Made by a program: the position numbers and the translations under genes
The notes under the pieces: generated by a model
What the model was told of the DNA's origin: nothing
Database searches by the model: none
What the model saw: the letters and a program-made list of their open reading frames with translations, nothing else
Assembly: GCA_009995225.1 (NCBI GenBank)
Contig: JAACPW010000005.1
Location: 124,001-188,000 of the forward strand
From: Sphingomonadales bacterium
GTDB taxonomy: Bacteria > Pseudomonadota > Alphaproteobacteria > Sphingomonadales > Sphingomonadaceae
DNA length: 64,000 nucleotides
Direction of reading: 5' to 3'
Shown: positions 55,066 through 63,769 of the stretch, piece after piece
How positions within the stretch are numbered: the first letter of the stretch is position 1
How the letters are laid out: every line of letters begins with the position of its first letter

Positions 55066-56682
55066 TCACTTCTTGGCAGCAGCCTTCTTGGCCGGAGCCT
55101 TCTTGGCAGCGGGCTTTTCGTCGCCTGCATCGTCAGCCTTCTTCGCCGGCGCCTTCTTGGCGGCGGGCTTGGTTTCGGCTTTGGCTTCGGCCTCGCCGTC
55201 GTCAGCCTTCTTGGCAGGCGCCTTCTTGCCAGCCGGCTTCTTGGCAGGCTTTTCGTCGGCCGCCGGCGTGGTTTCCGCTTCGGCGTCTGCCTTCTTGGCC
55301 GGTGCCTTCTTCTTGGCCGGAGCCTTCTTGGGCGCAGGCGCGGCCTCAGCGGTATCTTCGGCTTCGATCGCCGCCTGAAGCTCCTCGATCGTCACTTCGC
55401 GTTCCGTCACCTCGGCCTTGTCGAACAGGAAGTCGACAACCTTGTCTTCATACAACGGCGCGCGCAGCTGGGCGGCGGCCATCGGCTCGGACTGGACGTA
55501 TTCGAGGAAACGCTGGCGATCTTCGGAGCGGTACTGCTGGGCGGCCTGCTGGATCAGCATGCTCATTTCCTGCTGGGATACTTCCACGCCGTTGGCCTGG
55601 CCGATTTCCGAAAGCAGCAGGCCCAGACGCACGCGGCGTTCGGCGATGGACTTGTATTCGTCCTTCTCGTCTTCAATCTGCTTCAGGGCCGAAGCCGGAT
55701 CTTCCTCATTGGCGGCTTCTTGCTGAAGCTGCTGCCATATCTGCGCGAACTCCGCCTCGACCATGGTGCCGGGGACTTCAAAGCTGTGCCCTGCGGCCAG
55801 CTGATCGAGCAGTGCGCGCTTCATCTGGGTGCGGGTGAGGCCAGCGGTCTGCTGTTCCAGCTGCGCCTTCATGATCTCGCGCAGCTTGTCCATGCTGTCG
55901 AGGCCGAGGCTCTTGGCGAATTCCTCGTCAAGCGTGGTTTCGGTTTCGGTCTTCACCGCCTTCACGGTGATGTCGAAGGTGGCTTCCTTGCCCGCGAGAT
56001 GCGCGGCCTGATATTCTTCGGGGAAGGTGACGGTGATGGTCTTTTCCTGACCCGTCTTCACGCCAACCAACTGATCTTCAAAGCCGGGGATGAAGGTGCC
56101 CGAACCGATCACCAGCGCCGCGTCTTCGGCCTTGCCGCCTTCAAACTCGACACCGTCGAGCTTGCCGACAAAGTCGATGATGAGCTGATCGCCATCGGCC
56201 GCCTTCTTGGTCTTGGCGGCGTCCTTGTAGCTCTTGTTCTGGCTGGCAATGTTGCCCAACGCTTCGTCTATCTGCGCGTCCGTGACAGGAACGACCAGCT
56301 TTTCGAGCTTCAGCCCGTCGGTGCTGGGGGCCTCGATCGTCGGCAGCACTTCGAGGCTGACGGTGATCTCGGCGTCCTTGCCCTGTTCGTACCCATCATT
56401 GAGCCCGATTTCGGGCTGCATCGCGGGGCGCAAGGCTTCTTCGCGCAGCAACGTGTCGACCGAATCGCGGATCGTGTCGTTCACGACCTGGCTGTGCAGG
56501 GCCTCGCCATGCATCTTCTTGACGAGGTTGGCGGGCACCTTGCCCGGACGGAAGCCGGGCATGCGCACCTGGGGCGCCACCTTCTTGATCTCGGCGTCGA
56601 TCTTCGCGGTGAGATCGGCGGCGGGAATCGTGATGAGATAGGCGCGCTTGAGCCCTTCGTTGACGGTCTGCTTGGTGTGCAT
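55066..56682 (-). CDS. tig: Trigger factor with a histone H1-like C-terminal tail
   Basis: A 538-residue ribosome-associated chaperone. The ribosome-binding signature GFRPGKVP is at residues 43-50. A PPIase domain lies at about 155-240 (DQLIIDFVGKLDGVEFEGG), and the helical substrate arm runs to about 445. A normal trigger factor ends near there. Here ~95 residues of Lys/Ala/Pro-rich sequence follow, with five KAPAKK copies at 453-458, 459-464, 487-492, 510-515 and 528-533. The true start is ATG 56682, just before tRNA-Leu; the longer frame runs through the tRNA gene and is not real. Confidence 0.95.
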   Translation of the reverse strand: MHTKQTVNEGLKRAYLITIPAADLTAKIDAEIKKVAPQVRMPGFRPGKVPANLVKKMHGEALHSQVVNDTIRDSVDTLLREEALRPAMQPEIGLNDGYEQGKDAEITVSLEVLPTIEAPSTDGLKLEKLVVPVTDAQIDEALGNIASQNKSYKDAAKTKKAADGDQLIIDFVGKLDGVEFEGGKAEDAALVIGSGTFIPGFEDQLVGVKTGQEKTITVTFPEEYQAAHLAGKEATFDITVKAVKTETETTLDEEFAKSLGLDSMDKLREIMKAQLEQQTAGLTRTQMKRALLDQLAAGHSFEVPGTMVEAEFAQIWQQLQQEAANEEDPASALKQIEDEKDEYKSIAERRVRLGLLLSEIGQANGVEVSQQEMSMLIQQAAQQYRSEDRQRFLEYVQSEPMAAAQLRAPLYEDKVVDFLFDKAEVTEREVTIEELQAAIEAEDTAEAAPAPKKAPAKKKAPAKKADAEAETTPAADEKPAKKPAGKKAPAKKADDGEAEAKAETKPAAKKAPAKKADDAGDEKPAAKKAPAKKAAAKK

Positions 56683-56744
56683 GGTGACTGGTTGAAGCCT
56701 TCTTGCCAAAAAATCCGGTAAGCCGGACCGCATCGGGGCGAAGT

Positions 56745-56829
56745 TGGTGCGGGCGAAGGGACTCGAACCCCCACATCTTGCGATACCAGAACCTAAATCT
56801 GGCGCGTCTACCAATTTCGCCACGCCCGC
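56745..56829 (-). tRNA. tRNA-Leu (anticodon UAG)
   Basis: An 85-nt tRNA with the CCA end encoded (56747-56745). The acceptor stem pairs GCGGGCG with CGCCCGC. The anticodon arm is CCAGA/UCUGG around loop UUUAGGU, giving UAG. The long variable arm fits the leucine class. It reads CUA and related CUN codons. The gene sits 62 bp upstream of tig on the same strand. Confidence 0.96.
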
Positions 56830-56913
56830 ATGCCCGAACGAACGAAAAGGGCAAGCGCAAGACGCTTGCCAACGTGCTTGAACGCTTGTGGATTGGTGAT
56901 TAAGGGCGCGGGC

Positions 56914-57237
56914 ATGACCGAAGAAACACCTGAAACCGTCCCCGCAGCCACGCCTGAAACGCCGGGCGCAGCGGACGTGCCGCCCGATCATCTGTCGGTA
57001 AACCCGCGCAGCGAATTCTTCGATGGGGAAAAGCTCCAGCGCGGAGTTGGCATCCGGTTCAAGGACCGCGTTCGCGCCGATATTGAGGAATATTCGATTT
57101 CCGAAGGTTGGGTCCGCGTGCAGGCCGGCAAGGCGATGGACCGCAAGGGTCAGGCGCTGACCATCAAGCTGACGGGTCCGGTCGAAGCCTGGTACGAAGA
57201 CCTGGGCGAAAACCCGCCGGTCGCCAAAAAAGGCTGA
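56914..57237 (+). CDS. DUF3297 family protein
   Basis: A 107-residue soluble protein matching DUF3297: DHLSVNPRSEFFDGEKLQRGVGIRF, then IEEYSISEGWVRVQAGKAMDRKGQALTIKLTGPVEAWY (both cited in part). Function is unknown. The N-terminal 25 residues are Thr/Pro/Glu-rich and probably disordered. It precedes der by 75 bp on the same strand. Confidence 0.9.
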   Translation: MTEETPETVPAATPETPGAADVPPDHLSVNPRSEFFDGEKLQRGVGIRFKDRVRADIEEYSISEGWVRVQAGKAMDRKGQALTIKLTGPVEAWYEDLGENPPVAKKG

Positions 57238-57312
57238 TCGTCAGGGTCGGGATCGCGGGGTTGCGCGCGCCGAACTTGCCAAAACCGGTATTTGCGCGCA
57301 ACTGGCGCCTGT

Positions 57313-58725
57313 ATGCCCCTCCCCAAGAAGCCTGAAGTCGTCATCATCGGCCGCCCCAATGTGGGCAAGTCCACGCTGTTCAACCGGCTGGTGGGCAAGA
57401 AACTCGCCCTGGTGGACGATCAGCCCGGCGTCACCCGCGACCGCCGGATGGGCGATGCCGAGATCGCCGGCCTGCAGTTCACTATCGTCGACACCGCCGG
57501 GTGGGAGGATGAAAACGAACTCAGCCTGCCGGGCCGAATGCGCAAGCAGACCGAAGCCAGCCTTGCCGGCGCGGACGCTGCGGTCTTCGTGGTCGATGCC
57601 CGCGCCGGCCTGACCCCGCTGGACGAGGAAATCGCCCGTTACCTGCGCGAACAGGAAGTGCCCGTCGTCGTCGTGGCCAACAAGGCCGAAGGCAAGGCTG
57701 GCGAAAGCGGCGCGATGGAAGCCTATGCGCTGGGTCTTGGCGAACCGCTCGCGATGTCGGCCGAGCATGGCGAAGGCATTGCCGATCTGTTCGGCGGCTT
57801 GTGGCCGATCATCGGCGCCGCTTCCGACGAATGGGAGGAATTCAACGACATTAACCGCGCCGAAATCGCGGCGATGGACGAAGATGATCGCCCCACCGGC
57901 CCGCTGAAGCTGGCCATCGTCGGGCGTCCGAACGCGGGCAAATCGACGCTGATAAACCGGTTGCTGGGTGAAGACCGGCTGCTGACCGGCCCCGAAGCCG
58001 GGATCACCCGCGATTCGATTGCGATCGACTGGAACTGGACCGACCCCCGAACAGGTGAAACCCGCGAAATCCGACTGATCGACACCGCCGGGATGCGCAA
58101 GCGCAAGAATGTCACCGAAAAGCTGGAGAAGCTGTCGGTCGCGGACGCGCGCCGCGCGGTGGATTTTGCCGAGGTCGTGGTGTTGCTGCTCGATGCCACG
58201 CAGGGGCTTGAACATCAGGATCTCAAGATCGCTGCCCACGTGCTCGAGGAAGGCCGCGCGCTGATGATCGCGATCAACAAGTGGGACGTGGCCGAAGGCG
58301 CCAGCAGCCTGTTCAACGGTATCCGCGGCGCGCTGGACGATGGCCTTGCGCAGGTGCGCGGGCTGCCGCTGTTCGCCGTCAGTGCGAAGACCGGCAAGGG
58401 GCTGGACCAGATGCTGTGCGGTGCGTTCGATATCCGCGATGCGTGGTCGAAGCGCGTCTCGACCGCCGCGCTCAACCGCTGGTTCGACGATGCGCTGGAG
58501 GCCAACCCCCCACCGGCGCCGGGCGGCAAGCGGATCAAGCTGCGTTACATCACGCAGGCCGGCACCCGCCCGCCGCGCTTCGTCATCTTCGGATCGCGTC
58601 TGGATCAGTTGCCTACCAGTTACGAACGCTATCTGGTGAACGGCATCCGCGCCAAACTGGGCTTCGATGCGGTGCCGGTGCGCGTGACGCTGAAAACCAG
58701 CAAGAACCCCTTCGCCAAGGACTAG
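57313..58725 (+). CDS. der: Ribosome-biogenesis GTPase Der (EngA)
   Basis: A 470-residue double GTPase for 50S assembly. Both G domains are complete: GRPNVGKST near residue 13 with DTAGWE, and GRPNAGKST near residue 205 with DTAGMRKR and NKWD. The C-terminal KH-like domain has RPPRFVIFGSRLDQLPTSYERYLVNGIR (cited in part). ATG 57313 is chosen; a start at 57292 has no family support. Confidence 0.96.
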   Translation: MPLPKKPEVVIIGRPNVGKSTLFNRLVGKKLALVDDQPGVTRDRRMGDAEIAGLQFTIVDTAGWEDENELSLPGRMRKQTEASLAGADAAVFVVDARAGLTPLDEEIARYLREQEVPVVVVANKAEGKAGESGAMEAYALGLGEPLAMSAEHGEGIADLFGGLWPIIGAASDEWEEFNDINRAEIAAMDEDDRPTGPLKLAIVGRPNAGKSTLINRLLGEDRLLTGPEAGITRDSIAIDWNWTDPRTGETREIRLIDTAGMRKRKNVTEKLEKLSVADARRAVDFAEVVVLLLDATQGLEHQDLKIAAHVLEEGRALMIAINKWDVAEGASSLFNGIRGALDDGLAQVRGLPLFAVSAKTGKGLDQMLCGAFDIRDAWSKRVSTAALNRWFDDALEANPPPAPGGKRIKLRYITQAGTRPPRFVIFGSRLDQLPTSYERYLVNGIRAKLGFDAVPVRVTLKTSKNPFAKD

Positions 58726-58731
58726 CGGCGG

Positions 58732-59223
58732 ATGGTTCTCGATCTGCTCGCCGCCGCCGCCGACGCACGCCTGCCCTTCGCGCTCGAGATTTTCGAGCGC
58801 ACCGCCTCCACCCCGCGGGTGCAGCAGGTGGTGCAACTGAGCCTGGCGCCGGCCTTCCTGCTGTCCGGGATCGGGGCGATCATGAACGTCATCATGAGCC
58901 GCATGATCTGGATCGCCCGGCGGGTGGAGAATATCGAGGAAAAGCTGGAGGAGCATCGCACCCCGCGCCAGACGCGCGAGCTGGGCTGGCTGATGCGGCG
59001 GCGACGGCTGATGCAGGGTGCGATCATGTTCTCGACCGCGTCGGCGGTGATGATCAGCGCGGTGATCGGGATGCTGTTCATCTCGGCCTATATCACCGCG
59101 CAGATCGGCACGCTGATCGCCTTCATGTGGGTGCTGACGATGGCGCTGCTGGTGACGGGCCTCGGGTTCTTCCTGCTGGAAACGCGGCTGGCCGCCATCG
59201 GCGCGCAGGCGCCCAAGCAATAG
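58732..59223 (+). CDS. DUF2721 membrane protein
   Basis: A 163-residue protein with three hydrophobic helices. The DUF2721 opening VVQLSLAPAFLLSGIGAIMNVIMSR is at residues 32-56, followed by a charged segment and two further helices. Function is unknown. It follows der by 6 nt and is probably co-transcribed with it. Confidence 0.85.
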   Translation: MVLDLLAAAADARLPFALEIFERTASTPRVQQVVQLSLAPAFLLSGIGAIMNVIMSRMIWIARRVENIEEKLEEHRTPRQTRELGWLMRRRRLMQGAIMFSTASAVMISAVIGMLFISAYITAQIGTLIAFMWVLTMALLVTGLGFFLLETRLAAIGAQAPKQ

Positions 59224-59235
59224 GCTGCCCCACGC

Positions 59236-59272
59236 AAAAAGGGCAGGCACCGGATCCGGCCCTGCCCTTTTT
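59236..59272. terminator. Bidirectional terminator between DUF2721 and bfr
   Basis: A 12-bp stem (59236-59247 with 59261-59272) has five A at one end and five T at the other, so both strands end in a U tract. The loop carries a small CCGGATCCGG palindrome. It separates convergent genes. Confidence 0.88.
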
Positions 59273-59326
59273 CTGTGCAGCCCTTGCGGGCGGCCCTTAG
59301 TCTCGGCCTTAGTCTTGGCCTTAGCC

Positions 59327-59809
59327 TTACTTCTCGCCGGCGGGCTGGCTTTGCAGCTGGCAGTAGTTGTGCAGGCCCATGCGCTCGATCATCTCGAACT
59401 GGGTTTCGAGGAAGTCGACATGCTCTTCCTCGTTCTTGAGGATCCATTCGAACAGCCCGGCCGAGGTGTGATCCTTGACGCTGCGCGAATATTCAGCAGC
59501 GTCCCTGAGTAGCGGGATCGCTTCGTGCTCCAGCGCGAGATCGGCGCGCAGCACTTCCTCGACCGTTTCACCGACCTTCAGCTTGTGGATTGCCTGAAAA
59601 TTGGGCAGCGCCTCGAGGAACAGGATGCGTTCGGCCAGCTTGTCGGCGTGCTCCATTTCCTCGATCGATTCGTGGCGCTCGTAGGCTGCCAGCTTCTTCA
59701 TGCCCCAGTTGTCGAGCACGCGGTAATGCAGCCAGTACTGGTTGATCGCGGTCAGCTCGTTGGTGAGCGCCTGATTGAGATAGTCGATGACCTTGGGGTC
59801 GCCCTTCAT
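59327..59809 (-). CDS. bfr: Bacterioferritin
   Basis: A 160-residue haem-binding ferritin. Ferroxidase ligands Glu18, Glu51, His54 and later Glu/His in KNEEEHVDFLE are present. The haem-ligand Met52 is in SIEEMEHADKLAERILFLEALPN (cited in part). It stores iron as a 24-mer. The gene is 138 bp downstream of bfd on the same strand, with Fur-like sequences between them. Confidence 0.96.
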   Translation of the reverse strand: MKGDPKVIDYLNQALTNELTAINQYWLHYRVLDNWGMKKLAAYERHESIEEMEHADKLAERILFLEALPNFQAIHKLKVGETVEEVLRADLALEHEAIPLLRDAAEYSRSVKDHTSAGLFEWILKNEEEHVDFLETQFEMIERMGLHNYCQLQSQPAGEK

Positions 59810-59907
59810 GCGGAATATCCTTTGCGTAATATCAAAGCCGGGTTGCGGCGTTGCTGTACAGATACACGCTGAGGGGGTCTGTCCGCAAGGGGCGGCCGAA
59901 AATTATC

Positions 59908-59940
59908 TTTGCGAATCAGTCGCTTGCGAGGCGTTCGCAA
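59908..59940. promoter_or_regulatory. Fur-like dyad upstream of bfr
   Basis: TTGCGAATCAGTCGC at 59909-59923 resembles the alphaproteobacterial iron-box half pattern TGCGAAT...TTCGCA. A second palindrome TTGCGA-GGCGT-TCGCAA overlaps it at 59924-59940. It lies about 100 bp upstream of the bfr start. This is pattern matching only; no binding is shown. Confidence 0.35.
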
Positions 59941-59947
59941 TCGCGGG

Positions 59948-60148
59948 TCAGGCGAGTTCTACTGCGAATCTGTTGCAGGCTACTGCCATGCGTTCAGCGT
60001 CGATGATTTCTTGAGCCTCATCAAGGCACTGGCCGCAATTGGGGCGCTTCCCCAGGCAGGCATAGGTCGCTTCGGCGTCGCCTTCGCAACTGAGCGCGGC
60101 TTTGCGCAAGTCAGTCTCACGGATGGCATTGCAGATGCAGATATACAT
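59948..60148 (-). CDS. bfd: Bacterioferritin-associated ferredoxin
   Basis: A 66-residue [2Fe-2S] protein that reduces bacterioferritin to release iron. The four ligands are Cys4 and Cys6 (MYICICNAIRE) and Cys38 and Cys41 (PNCGQC). The length and spacing match Bfd. It is usually repressed by iron, consistent with the box just upstream. Confidence 0.94.
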   Translation of the reverse strand: MYICICNAIRETDLRKAALSCEGDAEATYACLGKRPNCGQCLDEAQEIIDAERMAVACNRFAVELA

Positions 60149-60164
60149 GGGCGAGCGAATCTTT

Positions 60165-60208
60165 CCTGCGAAGCGTTTGCAGGAAGCAATGTATGCGAAC
60201 CATTCTTA
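60165..60208. promoter_or_regulatory. Fur-like sites upstream of bfd
   Basis: Two features lie 17-60 bp before the bfd start. One is the imperfect repeat CCTGCGAAGCGTTTGCAGG (60165-60183), related to the palindrome upstream of bfr. The other is TGCGAACCATTCTTA (60194-60208), close to the same iron-box pattern. Their sharing by bfr and bfd supports a common regulator, but that remains inference. Confidence 0.35.
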
Positions 60209-60247
60209 ATAACAAGAGGTTTTTTGTTTGGCCCTCAAATGCCGGGC

Positions 60248-60265
60248 GGCGGACCTCCGTCCGCC
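60248..60265 (-). terminator. Possible terminator of the DUF418 gene
   Basis: A 7-bp stem (GGCGGAC with GTCCGCC, loop CTCC) lies about 80 bp past the DUF418 stop. A T-rich stretch appears some 20 bases further on the minus strand. It is weak. Confidence 0.35.
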
Positions 60266-60343
60266 TTGGCTTACACGGCATAAGCCGCGGCGCGCAGTCG
60301 CGCTTGCGACCTGTCCTTCGGCAGGCCGAATCGTCCGTGCTGC

Positions 60344-61642
60344 TTACTTCCTCAGCGCAAACAACGTCCGATAGGTCAGGCACCGCCACAGCCATTCAAG
60401 CGGACCGTAGCGGTAGCGGTCGAGCCACGGCTTCGACCACGCCAGCATCACCGCCCATGTCAGCACGACGACGATATAGAGTTGCGGGCGGTTGAGCTGT
60501 CCAAACAGACCCAGCGCCCAGCCGTGGAACACCAGCATCATCAGCACCGATGTGCCGAGGTAATTGGTGAACGCCGCCCGCCCGGCAGCGCGCACCCGGT
60601 CCCCCAGCCAGCCGGTCGCGCCGGGTGCATAGGCCACCAGCACCGCCGCCAGACCCAGCACCATCCATAGCCGTGGCAGCGTGCTCCATCCGACAAATCC
60701 GGCGAGCGTGCCGTAATAGCTGAAGCCGCCTGCCTTGACGGCGAGACCAATCGCCAAGTGCGCCAGCCCGCCCGCGATCAGCCCACCCCAGCCCCAGCGC
60801 AGCAATCGGGATCGTTCAATGGCCCCGCTGAAGAATCCGAGCCGGTAGAGCGCCATCCCGATCAGCATCAGCGGCAGCGATTCAAACCCGAACAGCATCG
60901 CATTGCTCAACGGTTCGGACCATTGCTCGGTGATGCGATAGCGCACCAGCGCCCCGTAATCGCCCGAAGCAATCGCGGCGTTGGGCACGTCGCCCCGTGC
61001 CAGCGCCGTGTCGACAGCGGCCAGCAATCCGGCGCGTGCCTCCACCATTTCGGGCGAGGATTCGCCGAATGCCGTTTCCGTCATCAGCCAGGGCATCGAC
61101 AGCGCCGCGCCCATCAGCAGCACCCCGACCATGTAGCCGCCCAGCCCGACGAAAAGCTGCGTCTTTACGCTCCACCTGACGCAGGCGAGCGCGATGAAGC
61201 CGAACAGCGCGTAGTAGAACAGGATATCGCCGGGCCAGATGAAGAAGAAGTGGACCATCCCGAACACGGCCAGAACCGCCAACCGCCATGCCTGAAGCGC
61301 GCGGGTGCCCCCGCGCGCCCAGGCCTTGTCCATGAACAGCACCATCCCCGCGCCGAACAAGAGCGTGAACAGCCCGCGCATCTTGCCGTCGATGAGGACG
61401 AACTGCGCAATCCACATCCACCCGCCCGGATCGGCCGGATCGGTCAGGAAGGCCGCCGGGTACATATAGGCTTCGAACGGCTGGCCGAAGACGACGATGT
61501 TGGCCGCCAGAATGCCCATCACGGCCAGCCCGCGAATGAAATCGAGCGTGTCGATCCGTTCGCTCGCCGCAATCGGTGCGACCGGCGCCATGGCCCCGTC
61601 AGGCGTGTTCGCCGCGACAGGCGGCGAAAGCGTTTCGTTCAT
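60344..61642 (-). CDS. DUF418 (YeiB-like) membrane protein
   Basis: A 432-residue multi-span protein. The family opening is ERIDTLDFIRGLAVMGILAANI near residue 28, with the DUF418 region in the C-terminal third (ending WLWRCLTYRTLFALRK). Members may transfer acyl groups or move small molecules, but no function is established. It is a single gene between bfd and the SPOR protein gene. Confidence 0.9.
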   Translation of the reverse strand: MNETLSPPVAANTPDGAMAPVAPIAASERIDTLDFIRGLAVMGILAANIVVFGQPFEAYMYPAAFLTDPADPGGWMWIAQFVLIDGKMRGLFTLLFGAGMVLFMDKAWARGGTRALQAWRLAVLAVFGMVHFFFIWPGDILFYYALFGFIALACVRWSVKTQLFVGLGGYMVGVLLMGAALSMPWLMTETAFGESSPEMVEARAGLLAAVDTALARGDVPNAAIASGDYGALVRYRITEQWSEPLSNAMLFGFESLPLMLIGMALYRLGFFSGAIERSRLLRWGWGGLIAGGLAHLAIGLAVKAGGFSYYGTLAGFVGWSTLPRLWMVLGLAAVLVAYAPGATGWLGDRVRAAGRAAFTNYLGTSVLMMLVFHGWALGLFGQLNRPQLYIVVVLTWAVMLAWSKPWLDRYRYGPLEWLWRCLTYRTLFALRK

Positions 61643-61726
61643 GGCTGATCCCCGGCCTGTGACCGGCTGGAGAATAGCAATTTGCCAGCGCTTGGAAAGT
61701 GTCCCTTGGCGCGGCCTTGCTTCGGA

Positions 61727-62767
61727 TCAGCCCTGCCCTGCCACCACGCAGGCTTTGCCCTCGCGCTTCAATGCAGCGCAGGCGCGCTGCGCTTCGGCTT
61801 CGCTGGCAAATCCGGTGGCCAGCAAACGGGTAAGCTTCCCGCTTGGCACTAGCGTCTTGCGCGTTCCTGCGAGAGCCGCGTTGCTGCCGATCTGGTTCCA
61901 CAACCTGTCGGCATTGCCCGCCACGCCGAAGGCGCCAAGCTGCACCCGCCAGGTGCCCTGCTTGCGCGTTGGCGGCACGGATGTTGCGGGTTTGGGGGTT
62001 GCGGGTTGGGGCGGCGCGGTCACAGCCGCAACGGCCGGAGCGGCCGGAGCGGCCGGAGCGGCCGGGGTGGTCACTGCGGCAACCACCGGAACCGGTGCGG
62101 GCACGGCTGCCATCGGCGGCGTCGCCAGTTCGGCCGCTGCCAGCTCTGCCGAGCGTTGCGAGCGCGCCCCGCTTTCCAGCTCGCGGGCGAGCGACTGGGC
62201 CTGACTGCGCTGCCCCTGCGGCACGAAACGGTCCATCTGCGCCAGCGCATCGCTGGCCTGCGGCAGGCCCGCGCCGTTCGCCAGCGTCATCAGCGCATAG
62301 GCGCGCACCCAGTCACGCGGCGCATAATCGGCGTTGAAGTGCGACAGGCCCAGCACATATTGCGCGCGCGGATCGCCGCGATCGGAGGCGGCGCGAATCA
62401 TCGGCATCGCCTTTTCCTGCTCGCCTTCCTGAAACAGCATCAGCCCGTAATTATCGGCAGCCTTCACGTGGCCCAGGCTGGCGGCCTGTTCATAAAACGC
62501 GCGGGCGCGGGCATTGTCGACATCCACCCCGCGACCAAGGCGGTAGGCCTGCGCAAGATTGAACAGCGCATCGGGATCACCCGCTGCCGCCGGGCCTTCC
62601 CATTCGGCAACCGCACGGGCAAAATCGCCGGCGCTCCAGGCATCAACCCCGGCCTTGACGTCAGCCAGCGCAGGCGCGGAACCCAGCGCCAGCGCCGCCG
62701 CGCCCAAGCCGCTTGCCGCCATGCGAGAGACGGCTGCTGCCACGTGTGCTGTCATGATCCTTGCCAT
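61727..62767 (-). CDS. Secreted Sel1-repeat and SPOR-domain protein
   Basis: A 346-residue envelope protein. A signal peptide (GLGAAALALGSAPALA) is followed by Sel1/TPR repeats (about residues 30-180; for example ALFNLAQAYRLGRGVDVDNARARAFYEQAASLG, cited in part). An Ala/Pro linker comes next, then a C-terminal SPOR domain (WRVQLGAFGVAGNADRLWNQ) that binds denuded septal peptidoglycan. ATG 62767 is chosen. It is divergent from the ParA gene across 260 bp. Confidence 0.9.
   Translation of the reverse strand: MARIMTAHVAAAVSRMAASGLGAAALALGSAPALADVKAGVDAWSAGDFARAVAEWEGPAAAGDPDALFNLAQAYRLGRGVDVDNARARAFYEQAASLGHVKAADNYGLMLFQEGEQEKAMPMIRAASDRGDPRAQYVLGLSHFNADYAPRDWVRAYALMTLANGAGLPQASDALAQMDRFVPQGQRSQAQSLARELESGARSQRSAELAAAELATPPMAAVPAPVPVVAAVTTPAAPAAPAAPAVAAVTAPPQPATPKPATSVPPTRKQGTWRVQLGAFGVAGNADRLWNQIGSNAALAGTRKTLVPSGKLTRLLATGFASEAEAQRACAALKREGKACVVAGQG
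62031..62066. repeat. Four 9-bp tandem repeats inside the SPOR-protein gene
   Basis: Four nearly identical copies of GCGGCCGGA run head to tail at 62031-62066. Read on the minus strand they encode the Pro-Ala-Ala linker between the Sel1 and SPOR domains. Copy number may vary among strains. Confidence 0.85.
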
Positions 62768-62922
62768 TGCTGTCCTGCCTCGCCGGGTGTCGGAGGAAAT
62801 CGTCGTACCCGTTTTTAGCTGAAAGTTGGTTAGCAAATCGTTGCTGGCCCCTGCCGCAGACTAACTTGGGGCCCAAGCCGGTGCCGATGGCCCCGCACAC
62901 CCCTGCCTTAAGATCAAAGGCT

Positions 62923-62937
62923 TTAACCCTAAATTAG
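62923..62937. promoter_or_regulatory. Candidate CtrA-box-like site upstream of the ParA gene
   Basis: TTAACCCTAAATTAG at 62923-62937 matches the CtrA consensus TTAA-N7-TTAA with one mismatch. It also holds the palindrome CCCTAA-A-TTAGGG (62927-62939). It lies 91 bp upstream of the ParA start. chpT, a CtrA-pathway gene, is elsewhere in the window. Single-site matches of this length occur by chance, so the call is weak. Confidence 0.3.
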
Positions 62938-63027
62938 GGGTATCCTGCGATCCCGTGTCCATCCAGCCGTTGTCAGGCGTCGCAATAGGGCGGCACGGAC
63001 GCGGAACAATTCAGGGGGACCCAAGCG

Positions 63028-63750
63028 TTGCGTGTACTCGCTTTGGCATCGCAAAAAGGTGGATCGGGCAAAACCACCTTGTCCGGACATCTCGCCGTTC
63101 AGGCGCAGCGCGCAGGCGCTGGCCCGGTCGTGCTTATCGACATCGATCCGCAAGGCTCGCTGGCTGACTGGTGGAACGAACGCGAGGCGGAGTATCCCGC
63201 CTTCGCGCAAACCACCGTCGCGCGTCTTTCCAACGATCTGGCCGTGCTGCGCCAGCAGGGCTTCAAGCTCGCCGTAATCGATACGCCTCCTGCCATCACC
63301 ATGGCGATCCAGTCGGTGATTTCGGTCGCCGAGCTGATCGTGGTGCCAACCCGGCCTTCCCCGCACGATCTGCGCGCCGTGGGTGCTACCGTCGATCTGT
63401 GCGAACGCGCGGGCAAGCCGCTGGTGTTCGTCGTCAATGGAGCGACGCCGAAGGCCAAGATCACCTCCGAAGCCGCAGTTGCACTGTCGCAGCATGGCAC
63501 TGTCGCACCGATCACGTTGCACCACCGCACCGATTTTGCCGCGTCGATGATCGATGGCCGCACCGTGATGGAGGTCGATGCCGAAAGCCGTTCGGCAGCC
63601 GAGATCGCCGCCCTATGGCGCTACATCGCTGACCGGCTCGAAAAGAATTTCCGCCGCACCGTGTTTGCCCCTGCCCCCAATGGCGCAGCGCAGCAGATGG
63701 GCGGCGTGCCGCGTCCGGCCGGGGGCTTCGGTCGCCGGGTGGCGCAGTAA
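63028..63750 (+). CDS. ParA-family ATPase
   Basis: A 240-residue ATPase of the ParA/MinD type without an N-terminal DNA-binding domain. The deviant Walker A is SQKGGSGKTT (about residues 8-17), Walker B is VVLIDIDPQGSLADWW, and VIDTPPAITMAIQSV is the switch region. It starts at TTG 63028 after AGGGGG. The C-terminus adds a Pro/Gly/Arg-rich tail (GAAQQMGGVPRPAGGFGRRVAQ, cited in part). No parB-like gene is in view, so it is a stand-alone positioning ATPase, perhaps serving the next gene's product. Confidence 0.88.
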   Translation: MRVLALASQKGGSGKTTLSGHLAVQAQRAGAGPVVLIDIDPQGSLADWWNEREAEYPAFAQTTVARLSNDLAVLRQQGFKLAVIDTPPAITMAIQSVISVAELIVVPTRPSPHDLRAVGATVDLCERAGKPLVFVVNGATPKAKITSEAAVALSQHGTVAPITLHHRTDFAASMIDGRTVMEVDAESRSAAEIAALWRYIADRLEKNFRRTVFAPAPNGAAQQMGGVPRPAGGFGRRVAQ

Positions 63751-63769
63751 GCGCGGGGGCCATTCAACC

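Noticed and set aside
56683..56991. N-terminal extension of trigger factor
   Set aside because: The frame runs through tRNA-Leu; the family start is at 56682.
62031..62066. CRISPR-like repeats
   Set aside because: Four contiguous 9-bp units without spacers, coding for a Pro-Ala linker.
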